Shown here piece by piece: positions 1-9,066 of a DNA stretch of 64,000 bases. The notes beneath the pieces were generated by a model that was not told where the DNA came from, did no database searches, and saw only the letters and a program-made list of their open reading frames with translations. The position numbers and the translations under genes are program-made. This DNA comes from Pedobacter cryophilus (GTDB taxonomy: Bacteria > Bacteroidota > Bacteroidia > Sphingobacteriales > Sphingobacteriaceae), in assembly GCF_005116455.1 (NCBI RefSeq), contig NZ_SWBP01000003.1, positions 463,535 to 527,534 of the forward strand, given 5' to 3'. Every line of letters starts with the position of its first letter. Position 1 is the first letter of the stretch.

Positions 1-332
1 GAATCAAAAACTTATCTGTTAACCAGTTATTATTTGGATTAGTTTTGTTAAGACCTCCCTTATTTATTTTTCTAATATTGTCTGTTTTAGCTACATTCAT
101 CAATATAATTTTTGGCCTCAATTATTGGATTTGGTTAGCCGGTATAATTTGTTTTGTGGTGAGCTTTTTCTTGTCATTAATTAACTCTAAAACAGATAAA
201 AGAATTTATGCCTCATTAATTAATATCCCAAAATTTATTTTCTTTCAAATTTTATCCTTAACCAAGGTTAAACAAGCAAATAAAATATCGGTGGCAACAA
301 AACACACACAAAATGGCAGCTTTAAAAACTAA
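1..332 (+). CDS. C-terminal end of a family 2 glycosyltransferase (truncated by the window edge)
   Basis: The reading frame is open from the first bases of the window, so the 5' end lies outside it. The visible part has two hydrophobic segments followed by a basic tail (LINIPKFIFFQILSL, then KQANKISVATKH). This arrangement is typical of the end of membrane-anchored GT2 enzymes that make exopolysaccharides: one or two C-terminal membrane helices and a short cytoplasmic tail. An internal TTG at 45 is unlikely to be the start because the frame continues upstream. It is the first visible gene of the polysaccharide cluster. The family call rests on the tail alone. Confidence 0.6.
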   Translation, partial: IKNLSVNQLLFGLVLLRPPLFIFLILSVLATFINIIFGLNYWIWLAGIICFVVSFFLSLINSKTDKRIYASLINIPKFIFFQILSLTKVKQANKISVATKHTQNGSFKN

Positions 333-338
333 AAATAA

Positions 339-470
339 ATGAGAATAAACCCTGATTTAAATGTTGGTAAAAGAAAAGCTCAAAATTTTTTACTTTTCAA
401 AAAATGGTTAGCTATAGCCATCTGTTTTGTAACTACCTTTTTCTTTTTTTTAAAAATATTATTCTTCTAA
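339..470 (+). CDS. 43-aa single-pass membrane peptide, hypothetical
   Basis: A short frame starts with ATG 6 bases after the preceding glycosyltransferase stop and ends 6 bases before the next gene's ATG. The peptide has a polar N-terminal half (about residues 1-22, with a basic KRK stretch at 11-13) and a very hydrophobic C-terminal half (about residues 24-43, rich in Phe and Ile). It therefore looks like a single membrane helix with its N-terminus inside the cell. The tight spacing suggests it is translated as part of the operon. No family is recognised; a role as a small partner of the polymerase is speculation. Confidence 0.5.
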   Translation: MRINPDLNVGKRKAQNFLLFKKWLAIAICFVTTFFFFLKILFF

Positions 471-476
471 AAGGTA

Positions 477-1955
477 ATGAGAAATATAAATTTTCAAATA
501 AACAATAAAGGGAAGATTTTTTATATAGCTATTGCCGTTACGTTAATTTTAGTTTCTATTGTAGCTGCTTTTGTTATAAAAATATACGGTTTAAAAGGCG
601 GCGTAATGCCCGTTATTTTATCCTTTGGTTTACTTTTTGTTTATGCAGTATTAAGATTACCACGATTTGGCGTTTTGGCTTTACTGGTAATGGCCTACTT
701 CATTATGTTTATTATTAGTATGGGTTTTACCGAATTCCCATTAGGCACAATAATGGATGGTATGCTTGCACTCTTGGTGATTGGTTTTTTTATCCAGCAA
801 AAATATTATAAGAATTTTAAAGTATTTAAAAACCCTGTTGCTTATCTTATTTTAGTTTGGGTAGTTTATAATCTTATACAAGTTTTTAACCCTAATGCAG
901 CCTCACAACTAGCTTGGGTATATACTATCAGAAGCGTTGCTGTAGTGATGCTCTCGTATTTTATATTTAGCTATTATATTATCTCCATAAAATTTATCAG
1001 AACTATTTTAATTGTTTGGTTATCACTTGCTTTTTTTGCTGCTTTATATGCAATTAAACAAGAATACATAGGCTTTTTCCCATTCGAAGAATGGAACCAT
1101 TTTGATCCTCTCATACAATCTTTACTTTTTATTGATGGACACTGGCGTAAGAATTCTATTTTTTCAGATCCTGTGGCTTTTTCATACAACATGGTGGTAT
1201 GTAGTATTCTTTGCTTAGCATTAATAACTGGTCCTTTTAGGTTAAGATTAAAAGTTTTTTTTGGATTTTTAATGTTGCTATTTTTAACCGTGATGCTTTA
1301 CTCTGGCACTAGGGCAGCTTATGTGCTTTTACCCGCCGCTGGAATTCTATTTTTAGTTTTAAAACTTAACAAGTCTTTATTCTTTTTAGCAATAGTTGCC
1401 GGTTTATTCTTATTTGTGGTGATCAACATCCCTACAGGCAATGTCACTCTATACAGGTTTCAAAGTGCTTTTAAACCAAATAATGACGCTTCTTATAATG
1501 TAAGGAAAGCTAATCAGAAAAAAATTCAACCTTATATTCAAGCACATCCAATTGGCGGTGGCTTAGGAGCTACCGGAGTTTGGGGAGTAAGGTTTGCCCC
1601 CAACTCTTTTCTCGCAAAATTCCCTCCTGATAGTGGCTATTTAAGAGTAGGAATGGAATTGGGTTGGATAGGATTATTTATCATTTGCAGCATTATGTTT
1701 ACCGGCTTATACATGGGGATTAAGAATTATTTCAACATGAGAGATCCTGAACTTAAAACCTATTGTTTTGCCATGATTTTAATTATATTCGCTATTGCAG
1801 TTGGTAATTTCCCACAAGAAGCTATAGTTCAATATCCTTTAAACATATTTTTTTATCTCTTTTTAGCTTTAATTCAAGTGACTAAAGTGTTAGACGATAA
1901 AAAATTTAAAGAAGAACAAGGCGTAACAGAGAAAAAAATAAAAGGACTTATATAA
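477..1955 (+). CDS. O-antigen ligase/polymerase (Wzy/WaaL-like) membrane protein
   Basis: This 492-residue protein has about eleven to twelve hydrophobic segments and one larger extracytoplasmic loop (about residues 320-390), the architecture of Wzy polymerases and O-antigen ligases. The loop ends in DSGYLRVGMELGWIG (from about residue 385), matching the conserved end of the Wzy_C region. Such proteins join lipid-linked oligosaccharide units at the periplasmic face of the inner membrane. The next gene begins at the base after its stop codon, so the two are probably co-translated. Polymerase and ligase cannot be told apart from sequence alone. Confidence 0.8.
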   Translation: MRNINFQINNKGKIFYIAIAVTLILVSIVAAFVIKIYGLKGGVMPVILSFGLLFVYAVLRLPRFGVLALLVMAYFIMFIISMGFTEFPLGTIMDGMLALLVIGFFIQQKYYKNFKVFKNPVAYLILVWVVYNLIQVFNPNAASQLAWVYTIRSVAVVMLSYFIFSYYIISIKFIRTILIVWLSLAFFAALYAIKQEYIGFFPFEEWNHFDPLIQSLLFIDGHWRKNSIFSDPVAFSYNMVVCSILCLALITGPFRLRLKVFFGFLMLLFLTVMLYSGTRAAYVLLPAAGILFLVLKLNKSLFFLAIVAGLFLFVVINIPTGNVTLYRFQSAFKPNNDASYNVRKANQKKIQPYIQAHPIGGGLGATGVWGVRFAPNSFLAKFPPDSGYLRVGMELGWIGLFIICSIMFTGLYMGIKNYFNMRDPELKTYCFAMILIIFAIAVGNFPQEAIVQYPLNIFFYLFLALIQVTKVLDDKKFKEEQGVTEKKIKGLI

Positions 1956-2573
1956 ATGTCTGTAACCAAAATCATAAAATCTAATCCAGTTTTAAAAAAA
2001 CTTATTCACTGGATGATTATTCCATCAAATGATTTTAGACCTAGGTTATGGATAAGGTTATTTGTAAATCCAGTTAGAAATAAAATTGGTAAAAACACCA
2101 TTATAAGATCTAGTACTAGAATGGATATTCTTCCATTTAATAAATTTGAGATTGGTTCTAAATCATTAATAGAAGATTTTTCGACTATTAATAATGGTGT
2201 TGGAGATGTGAAAATTGGAAACAACACCATTATTGGCTTAAGTAATGTAATTATTGGTCCCGTTGTAATTGGTGATGGTGTGATGCTGGCTCAGCATATT
2301 GTAGTTTCGGGCTTAAATCATGGTTATGAAGCCATAGATATTTCGCCAAGTAAACAACCCGTGAGTACAAAACTAATTACAATAGATGATGATGTTTGGA
2401 TTGGTGCTAACGCAGTGATTACAGCCGGAGTACATATTGGAAAACATGCTGTAATTGGCGCAGGAAGCGTAGTTGTTAAAGATATTCCAGATTATAGTAT
2501 AGCAGTAGGCAATCCGGCTAAAGTGATAAAAAAGTACAATTTTGAAAGTCAAAATTGGGAGAAAGTAATTTAA
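1956..2573 (+). CDS. Left-handed beta-helix (hexapeptide-repeat) acyltransferase
   Basis: The 205-residue protein carries imperfect hexapeptide repeats from about residue 85 onward (for example IGNNTIIGLSNVIIG and IGANAVITAGVHIGKHAVIG). It ends with the AVGNPAKVIKKY signature common to the maltose/galactoside acetyltransferase family. These trimeric enzymes move acetyl groups from acetyl-CoA to sugars. The GLNHGYE segment probably supplies the catalytic His. Given the neighbouring polymerase and glycosyltransferases it most likely O-acetylates the polysaccharide or a nucleotide-sugar precursor. The substrate cannot be read from the sequence. Confidence 0.85.
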   Translation: MSVTKIIKSNPVLKKLIHWMIIPSNDFRPRLWIRLFVNPVRNKIGKNTIIRSSTRMDILPFNKFEIGSKSLIEDFSTINNGVGDVKIGNNTIIGLSNVIIGPVVIGDGVMLAQHIVVSGLNHGYEAIDISPSKQPVSTKLITIDDDVWIGANAVITAGVHIGKHAVIGAGSVVVKDIPDYSIAVGNPAKVIKKYNFESQNWEKVI

Positions 2574-2576
2574 AAG

Positions 2577-3788
2577 ATGCTTAAAAATTCTGTCGTTTTT
2601 ATTTTAAGTAATGCCAAATATGATGGTCTTTTTGAATCTACAAGTTTTACGGCTGCCAAACATTTAGCTAAATACAATCAGGTATTTTATATAGAGTATC
2701 CTGCCACCTACAAAGATTATTTAAAGCACAAAAAAGATCCTGATTTTATAAAAAGAAAAAACTTTTTCTCTAAAAAATCTAATGGTTTATTAGCCACAGA
2801 CCAATCCAATTTACAAATACTCATCACTCCTCTCCTATTATCTATAAACTTTTTACCCGAAGGTTTTCTTTATAGATTATTACTAAAATATAATGAAGCC
2901 TTAATTGCCAACAGAATAAAAAAAGTACTTAAAAAGTATAAGATTAAAGATTTTGTATTTGTTAACTCTTTTAACATTTACTATCCAAATATTGGAAAAT
3001 TAATTCCCTCAGCTCTTAATGTTTACCATTGTGTTGATCCATTAATTGTAGGTTTTGATAGAAGACATGGCATTGTATCAGAACAAATAATTTTAAAAAA
3101 TAGCGATTTGGTGATTTGTACCAGCAAGCAATTATTTGTAGAAAAGCAAAAACAGCATCCTCATACTTACTTTGTACCCAATGCTGCCGATATTTCTCAC
3201 AGCCAAAAAGTAAGACAAGCAGAAACTCAGGTTCATCCAAAATTAAAAGACATTAAAAAACCTATTATTGGTTATTTTGGAAACATAGAAAGGCGCATGG
3301 ACTACAGCCTTTTAGAAGAACTTTTTAAAACCAATTTAGATAAAAACTTTGTTTTTGTTGGCCCCGTTACCGAAGAATTTATTCCACCTCATTGGTATAA
3401 AACTGCAAATATTCATTTTATAGGAAGGGTACCATTTGCAGAAATGCCCTCTATTTTAAAAGGTTTTGATGTGGCTATCATCCCATTTAAAAAAGATAAA
3501 GTAAGTGATACCATTTTTCCACTTAAACTATTTGAATATTTAGGTAGTGGAAAACCTGTGGTATCAACAAATTTTAACGCTGATCTTAAAGATTTCACCC
3601 GTAACACGGTAAATTATTGTGCTGATGCTAAAGAGTTCTCCGAAGCAATAAATGATGCTTTAATGAATGACAATTTAGAAAAACAAAACGATAGAATTGC
3701 AGTAGCAGAAGAAAATACTTGGGAAAAGCGAATGAAAGAATTTTCTAATTTATTAGATCAATATTTAAAATTAAACACTCATCAATAA
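2577..3788 (+). CDS. Glycosyltransferase, GT4-like (GT-B fold)
   Basis: The 403-residue soluble protein has a divergent N-terminal half and a recognisable GT-B C-terminal half. Residues 225-240 read KKPIIGYFGNIERRMD, the start of the donor-binding domain. KLFEYLGSGKPVVST near residues 315-328 is the usual nucleotide-sugar-binding region of GT4-type enzymes. It starts 3 bases after the acetyltransferase stop and ends 4 bases before the next GT, so all belong to one operon. It presumably adds one sugar of the repeat unit in the cytoplasm. Donor and acceptor are unknown. Confidence 0.75.
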   Translation: MLKNSVVFILSNAKYDGLFESTSFTAAKHLAKYNQVFYIEYPATYKDYLKHKKDPDFIKRKNFFSKKSNGLLATDQSNLQILITPLLLSINFLPEGFLYRLLLKYNEALIANRIKKVLKKYKIKDFVFVNSFNIYYPNIGKLIPSALNVYHCVDPLIVGFDRRHGIVSEQIILKNSDLVICTSKQLFVEKQKQHPHTYFVPNAADISHSQKVRQAETQVHPKLKDIKKPIIGYFGNIERRMDYSLLEELFKTNLDKNFVFVGPVTEEFIPPHWYKTANIHFIGRVPFAEMPSILKGFDVAIIPFKKDKVSDTIFPLKLFEYLGSGKPVVSTNFNADLKDFTRNTVNYCADAKEFSEAINDALMNDNLEKQNDRIAVAEENTWEKRMKEFSNLLDQYLKLNTHQ

Positions 3789-3792
3789 AAAA

Positions 3793-4893
3793 ATGCTAAA
3801 AATATTTTTTGATCATCAAAAATTTAGTACCCAAAAATTTGGAGGTATTAGTAGGTATTTTGCAAATATTATTGAAGAAATAAAAAAGAATGATGACTTT
3901 GATTATTTACTTGGTGTTTTAAATTCTCCCAATCATTATATTAAAGATGAGCCTCAATTGCTTAACAATACTTTAGGCAATAGTTTATTAAACTCGGCTT
4001 CTGGCGCAAAAAGATATAAAGCCAATGAGTGGTATTGCGATTATTTACTCAAAAAAAACAACTACGATATTTTTCACGCTACTTATTACGATCCTTATTT
4101 TATTAAGAATTTAAAAAAACCTTTAGTAACCACCATTCACGATATGACTTATGAGCGTTTACCCGAATATTTTTGGGTGAATGACCCATTAACCTATCAA
4201 AAGAGGATAAGTGTGGAAAGAGCTGATAAAATTATTGCCATATCAGAAACTACTAAAAAAGATTTACTGAAATATATTGATACCGATGAAAGTAAAGTAG
4301 AAGTTATTTATCATGGAATTGATATTGAAACGCCCTTAAAATTTGATGAGGTAGCAAATTTACCTAAAGAATATTTACTTTTTGTAGGTGATAGAAGTGG
4401 TTATAAAAATTTCTATTTATTCCTTAATACCTTTGAAAAACTGAATAAAAAATATCCGGATATTCATTTAGTATTAACTGGAGGAGGCAAACTGGTTGGT
4501 GCTGATGTAGAAATTGTTAACAGGTTAAAAATAAAAGATAAAGTTCACCATTATAACGTGAGCGATGAACAATTGAATTTTTTGTATAAAAACACCTTAC
4601 TTTTTGTTTACCCTTCTTTGCATGAAGGGTTTGGATTACCCATTTTAGAAGCATTTAAGGCGCAGTGCCCTATGCTCTTGAGTGATACGGACTGTTTTAA
4701 AGAAATTGCACAAGATGCGGCTGAATTTTTTAGTCCTCATTCAGCAGATGACTTATATTCTAAAATAGAAAATTTAATTTTAGATAAAAAACAGAGGGAG
4801 GTTTTAATTGCTAAAGGAAACTTAAGGCTTTTAGATTTTCCGATAGAAAAATCGGTAAAAGAAACTTTAGCAGTTTATAGCGCATTAAAATAA
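3793..4893 (+). CDS. GT4 family glycosyltransferase
   Basis: The 366-residue protein starts with FFDHQKFSTQKFGGISRYF, a glycine-rich acceptor-side motif of GT4 mannosyltransferase-like enzymes. It has the retaining-GT E-x7-E motif (E278 to E286 in LHEGFGLPILEAF). The segment after it (AQCPMLLSDTDCFKEIAQDAAEFF) completes the donor site. It is the last gene of the plus-strand block and its stop lies 24 bases from the converging fucosyltransferase gene. Mannosyl transfer is the commonest activity in this subgroup, but the donor is not proven. Confidence 0.85.
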   Translation: MLKIFFDHQKFSTQKFGGISRYFANIIEEIKKNDDFDYLLGVLNSPNHYIKDEPQLLNNTLGNSLLNSASGAKRYKANEWYCDYLLKKNNYDIFHATYYDPYFIKNLKKPLVTTIHDMTYERLPEYFWVNDPLTYQKRISVERADKIIAISETTKKDLLKYIDTDESKVEVIYHGIDIETPLKFDEVANLPKEYLLFVGDRSGYKNFYLFLNTFEKLNKKYPDIHLVLTGGGKLVGADVEIVNRLKIKDKVHHYNVSDEQLNFLYKNTLLFVYPSLHEGFGLPILEAFKAQCPMLLSDTDCFKEIAQDAAEFFSPHSADDLYSKIENLILDKKQREVLIAKGNLRLLDFPIEKSVKETLAVYSALK

Positions 4894-4917
4894 TGCTATT
4901 GTTTTAAAAAAGTCCAA

Positions 4918-5739
4918 TTAAGATTTTACATCACACCAAATAAACTTTTCGGTCATAATTCCCTTTGGATGTTCTCGACCCAAATTGAAGCCGAACCAGT
5001 ATTTTGGCGCATAAACTGTATTATTCTTAGGGCTTAAATAAGCTGCCCACCAAGCAAATGTACTATTAGAAATAATACTGATATCGGCATTTTGGATAAT
5101 TTGAAAATCAATGATTTCACTATTGTTCGAAAAAATATAATTAGGCTGTTGAGGAAAAACTTCTTTCACCTTTTCTACGTCATCACTTACAAAAATTACT
5201 TTATAGCTGTCTAAGTCCTTTATATTAGCCAAACACTTTTTAAAATAATCCAATGGCAGAGAAATGTCTCTCTTTCTACGTTCACCATAATTCATGTAAT
5301 CTGTTCTACGTATATGTACCACTACAGTTTGATTCTCCTTAAAAAGTTGCCCGTATTTCGACTCAAAATCAAGTTTAAATTTATCTTTCAACTCAAAAGG
5401 AATTTTATGAGGAAGCTGTTCATAATAATACGCTGTTTGATAATACCCTTTATAATAAACCCAATTCTTTACATCAACAGGTTTTGGAGCAACCCAGTTG
5501 TGAAAATTCAAATCCTTTAAACCTAAAATTGCGGGTATAATTCTGGTAATGGCAGAATAAACTTTAGATTCTAATAAGAAATTATCTAAACCTGGTAGTT
5601 TAAAGTACTTAGCTAAATAAGCATGATGAGGATTTGGAAAAAAATAAATTAATCCCTTTCTTCTTGTTTTTAGATACTTTAAAAAAGTGTACTGAAAAAA
5701 CTGATTCCCTAATCGTCCTTTAAACTCAACTCCTACCAT
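4918..5739 (-). CDS. Alpha-1,2-fucosyltransferase-like protein (GT11)
   Basis: The 273-residue protein has the GT11 hallmarks: an N-terminal GRLGNQFFQY (residues 8-17), HIRRTDY (residues 142-148, the HxRRxD GDP-fucose-binding motif) and a late NSTFAWWAAYLS segment. These enzymes move fucose from GDP-fucose to galactose, or in bacteria to related acceptors. The start codon overlaps the stop of the flippase gene by one base, indicating translational coupling. It is the last gene of the minus-strand block. The motif set makes the family secure; the exact linkage is inferred. Confidence 0.88.
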   Translation of the reverse strand: MVGVEFKGRLGNQFFQYTFLKYLKTRRKGLIYFFPNPHHAYLAKYFKLPGLDNFLLESKVYSAITRIIPAILGLKDLNFHNWVAPKPVDVKNWVYYKGYYQTAYYYEQLPHKIPFELKDKFKLDFESKYGQLFKENQTVVVHIRRTDYMNYGERRKRDISLPLDYFKKCLANIKDLDSYKVIFVSDDVEKVKEVFPQQPNYIFSNNSEIIDFQIIQNADISIISNSTFAWWAAYLSPKNNTVYAPKYWFGFNLGREHPKGIMTEKFIWCDVKS

Positions 5740-7100
5740 TATTCAGATTTTTTGTTTTTAAACTTAGCAAAAATGGGTTCAGCAAACTTTTTATACATTT
5801 CTGGATAGAAGTAATAAGCATAAATAAATGGGTTAATCACATTTACATTTAATTCTCTTTTCAAAATTACTTGAGCAATAATAAAACCCACCACATTTGC
5901 TAATAAAGTAGCGTATGGAGCGCCAATCATTCCATAATTTTTAATAAAAACATAATTCATTACCAGATTAAAAACGGTAATAAAAATCACCATGTAAAAA
6001 GTAATTTTTGTTTTACCAATAGAATCTAAAATTGCACCAAATTGTCTTCCGTAAGGGAGTAAAACTATATATATTAAGGTTACTTTTAACATGGGGACTG
6101 CTTCAGGAAATTTACCATCAGCCAATATAAAAATCACAAAATCAGCAAAAAAATAAAGAAAAATAACACCAGGTAAAAGGATGGCTAAAATTGCGCCAAC
6201 AGATCTTTCATACAAATACTTAATAGCATCTTTTCCTTCTGTTTCTATCCTTTTAGCACTTTGTGGAAAAACAATGGTAGCCATAGCATTGGTAGGTATA
6301 TCAACCAAATTTATTATTCTTATTACTATATCATAAGCTCCGGCTGCTGCCGAATTAATGATACCACCTAACATCATTTTATCAACCGTACCAGATAATA
6401 TAGAACTAACCGATGTTCCAAAACTATATTTTGCATAATTAAAGAGCTTGGCTATCCATTCTTTAGAAATTTCTTTTGCGAAGTTTAAATAATCTTTAAC
6501 AAAAAAATAAGCCACTACAGTACTGGTAATAACAGCAACAATTTGCACCAAAACTAAATTAATAAGCGGAAGTTCTATTTTGAAAATATAACAATAGAAA
6601 ATATACAAAAAGAAAATGGCTTGGTTTATAAAGCCTGTTAAAAATATTCCTTTAAAATTTAAATTTGCTTGTTCAATACAATTAAACTGTGTTAAAATTC
6701 CATTCACAATATATACTATGTTAAAAACATAAAATACGTTTTCAATTTCTGGATTATCCCATTCTTTTGCCAAATAATGAGCTAATGATAAATTTAACAA
6801 TACACAAAATAAGCTAATCAGAAGGTTTATTACCAAAGCAGCAGTAAGTATTTTTGGCTTATCCTGATCTGATGCACTAGATAAAAACTTTATCAAGGCG
6901 TTTCTTATCATACCATCTCTTACTAAACTAAAAATAGTTGTGGTGGTTGTAAATAATATCCAAGTACCGTAGTGTTGTGGTGATAATATTCTCACTAAAA
7001 AAACAAATCCACCTACACCAAATAACACTCCAGACATATTTTGCAATATGTTAATGATCCCTGATTTTAACCAATAATTGCTTTTAGCTTTCTCTTCCAT
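5739..7100 (-). CDS. Wzx-type oligosaccharide flippase (MATE/MOP superfamily)
   Basis: This 453-residue protein consists almost entirely of hydrophobic helices, about twelve to fourteen. It begins WLKSGIINILQNMSGVLFGVGGFVFLVRILSP, matching the start of polysaccharide exporters of the MOP superfamily. Its role would be to flip undecaprenyl-linked repeat units across the inner membrane for the Wzy-like polymerase encoded from 477. It overlaps both neighbours by one base. Together with the polymerase it indicates a Wzx/Wzy-dependent assembly route. Confidence 0.85.
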   Translation of the reverse strand: MEEKAKSNYWLKSGIINILQNMSGVLFGVGGFVFLVRILSPQHYGTWILFTTTTTIFSLVRDGMIRNALIKFLSSASDQDKPKILTAALVINLLISLFCVLLNLSLAHYLAKEWDNPEIENVFYVFNIVYIVNGILTQFNCIEQANLNFKGIFLTGFINQAIFFLYIFYCYIFKIELPLINLVLVQIVAVITSTVVAYFFVKDYLNFAKEISKEWIAKLFNYAKYSFGTSVSSILSGTVDKMMLGGIINSAAAGAYDIVIRIINLVDIPTNAMATIVFPQSAKRIETEGKDAIKYLYERSVGAILAILLPGVIFLYFFADFVIFILADGKFPEAVPMLKVTLIYIVLLPYGRQFGAILDSIGKTKITFYMVIFITVFNLVMNYVFIKNYGMIGAPYATLLANVVGFIIAQVILKRELNVNVINPFIYAYYFYPEMYKKFAEPIFAKFKNKKSE

Positions 7101-8068
7101 TAGTTAAGATAATGATCATCTATAAACTTTTTCACTTCTTCATTATTTTTTGCATGGTATATTTTAGCTCCAGATAATTTAGGAAAAAGCTTTTGAAAAC
7201 ATCCAAAATGATGTTCTGGACCTTGTTTAGACAGAATAATATTTGATCCTTCAAAACAGCTGGCTAATGCGGCAGTTCCGCCATGTATAGAAATAAATTT
7301 GCTGGCATTGGCGTAAACCAACATTTGAAAATGATTGTAATTATTGGCGTTCATCTTGTTTTCATCAAACAAATCTTCCATTAAAACTACTTCAGGATAT
7401 TTTTCTCTGATAAAATCATATTCATTTAGCTCACTTACATCGCTGGTATCTGATGTAATATTTTGCGGACGTGGTCTGTTATAAACTATAGTATATTTAT
7501 CCTTTAGCTTTTCAATCATGTACTCCAACATCTCTATACTATAAAAACTAATTGGAGGGCCTTCCCATTCTGTATTGTATCTATTTGCAATCACCAATGC
7601 AGGCTTATCAAAAACATAAACATCATTCTTAAAATGGGCTTTAAACGGGACCTTCTCCCATTTTTTCATGTCGTAATTATGACTGTATAGAATACGTGGA
7701 GTTTCATAATTATAATTGCCTTCATTGGTTCGCACATCATAAACTTCGCTGTGTTGTTCAGAAAAGAAATACATTTCTTTGGTAAACTTGGCGCCTTCTG
7801 TTCTCAATAATGTGCCATTTTTGTAGTGCCAATAAGCAAATGGTATCACAAACTCTAATTCTGGTGCAAATTCTCCATCAAAAGAAATCACCTTATATTT
7901 TTTCTTAAAAAAGTAATCTTTAAAAATGTATTTTAATTGTACAAACTGACAATAATAGGTGTCTCTATAAAAATATCTTACATCCCAGTGTAATTTGCCA
8001 AATTTTAGTCTAACATAAAAACTGATTAGTTTAGTAATGATATTGTTGGGGATCTTATCTTTTTCCAA
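7100..8068 (-). CDS. Unrecognised 322-aa protein of the polysaccharide cluster, possible glycosyltransferase
   Basis: I do not recognise a family with confidence. The protein is soluble and rich in aromatic residues. Its C-terminal third (ASKFISIHGGTAALASCF, followed by an Ile/Leu strand and GPEHHFGCF) resembles the donor-side half of GT-B enzymes such as GT61/O-fucosyltransferase-like folds, where a His-Gly-x-x-Ala segment is common. It is locked into an operon: its start is 3 bases from the upstream GT2 stop and its stop overlaps the flippase start. An enzyme acting on the repeat unit is the simplest guess, but this is inference from position. Confidence 0.5.
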   Translation of the reverse strand: MEKDKIPNNIITKLISFYVRLKFGKLHWDVRYFYRDTYYCQFVQLKYIFKDYFFKKKYKVISFDGEFAPELEFVIPFAYWHYKNGTLLRTEGAKFTKEMYFFSEQHSEVYDVRTNEGNYNYETPRILYSHNYDMKKWEKVPFKAHFKNDVYVFDKPALVIANRYNTEWEGPPISFYSIEMLEYMIEKLKDKYTIVYNRPRPQNITSDTSDVSELNEYDFIREKYPEVVLMEDLFDENKMNANNYNHFQMLVYANASKFISIHGGTAALASCFEGSNIILSKQGPEHHFGCFQKLFPKLSGAKIYHAKNNEEVKKFIDDHYLN

Positions 8069-8071
8069 TTC

Positions 8072-8953
8072 CTATTTTCCGTTTACATACTCAGAGAATC
8101 TTTGCGTATGTGTTTTAAATCTATTAATAAACGATGTGAATATGCCACCTTCGGCAACTAATCTTCTTGATGAAGTAAATACCCTGGCTTGGTTAGATTT
8201 TACCAACTTTAACCTTCCTGATTTCATCAGATTCAAAGCCATTCTTCCATCTTCGGCTTCTTCTACAAAATATTCACTTCCTAAAGCATTATCAAATTTC
8301 CTTACATCAGTAACTTTAAAACCGCCATTATTTTTGGCAACATTGGTTAAAAAGCCCATATTAAATCCTAAAACATTAATATATTCTCTTTTTTTCTTCC
8401 TAATTCTTATAATGATACCTGTTAAACGCTCATAAATCCACAGTAAAAATCTGCCGTTTTTATGCGGCGGTAAAAAAGCATATCTACCATAAACGCCTAC
8501 TATATCTTTATTTTCATCCATTGGTTTTATCATACAATCTATCCAATCTGGCGGATAAAAGGTATCAGAATCTGCACATAAATGGTATTTACCTTTTGCG
8601 TTTTCTAAGCCTAGCTGCCTCGCAAATGGAGTTCCCTGAATGGGTTGAAGGTAATTTCTGACGCCTAAAATTTCTAACACTTTTTGCGTTTCATCTGTTG
8701 AATTATTGTTAATAACAACAATTTCTACTCGCCTTTTAGTATTAGAAGATGCCAATGAAGATAATGCTCTATAAATATTGTTTTCTTCATTCCATGCCGG
8801 AATCATGATAGATATTTCTGGCTTATCATCTTGAAATTTACTGATTCTTGATTTAATGTCTTGAATCTCTGCATCAGTTAAATCTATAAAATTTTTATCG
8901 ATGAATAAATGTTGTTTTATCCAATTTGGAAGGTAAAGTAGAGATACAGCCAT
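8072..8953 (-). CDS. GT2 family glycosyltransferase
   Basis: The 293-residue protein has the GT-A GT2 signature in order: ISIMIPAWNEENNIYRAL (about residues 48-65), VVINNNSTDET (about 79-89), and the DxD-like CADSDTFYPPDW near residue 130 that binds the metal and nucleotide sugar. A short hydrophobic N-terminus and a basic C-terminus suggest peripheral attachment to the membrane. It sits between GT8 and the unknown protein in the minus-strand block. The start ATG is clear; 113 bases separate it from the GT8 stop. Confidence 0.88.
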   Translation of the reverse strand: MAVSLLYLPNWIKQHLFIDKNFIDLTDAEIQDIKSRISKFQDDKPEISIMIPAWNEENNIYRALSSLASSNTKRRVEIVVINNNSTDETQKVLEILGVRNYLQPIQGTPFARQLGLENAKGKYHLCADSDTFYPPDWIDCMIKPMDENKDIVGVYGRYAFLPPHKNGRFLLWIYERLTGIIIRIRKKKREYINVLGFNMGFLTNVAKNNGGFKVTDVRKFDNALGSEYFVEEAEDGRMALNLMKSGRLKLVKSNQARVFTSSRRLVAEGGIFTSFINRFKTHTQRFSEYVNGK

Positions 8954-9066
8954 TAATTTTAATTTCTTGTTTTAAAGATTAACAATTTTGAATGGAATCT
9001 TAAATATTTATATAAATGACTAATAAAGAAATAAAAATAAGTGCCAATTATTTATTCCAAAAAAAA

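Noticed and set aside
8037..8435. 132-codon plus-strand frame across two glycosyltransferase-region genes
   Set aside because: It lies antisense to well-supported coding sequence with GT2 motifs and shows no recognisable protein features.
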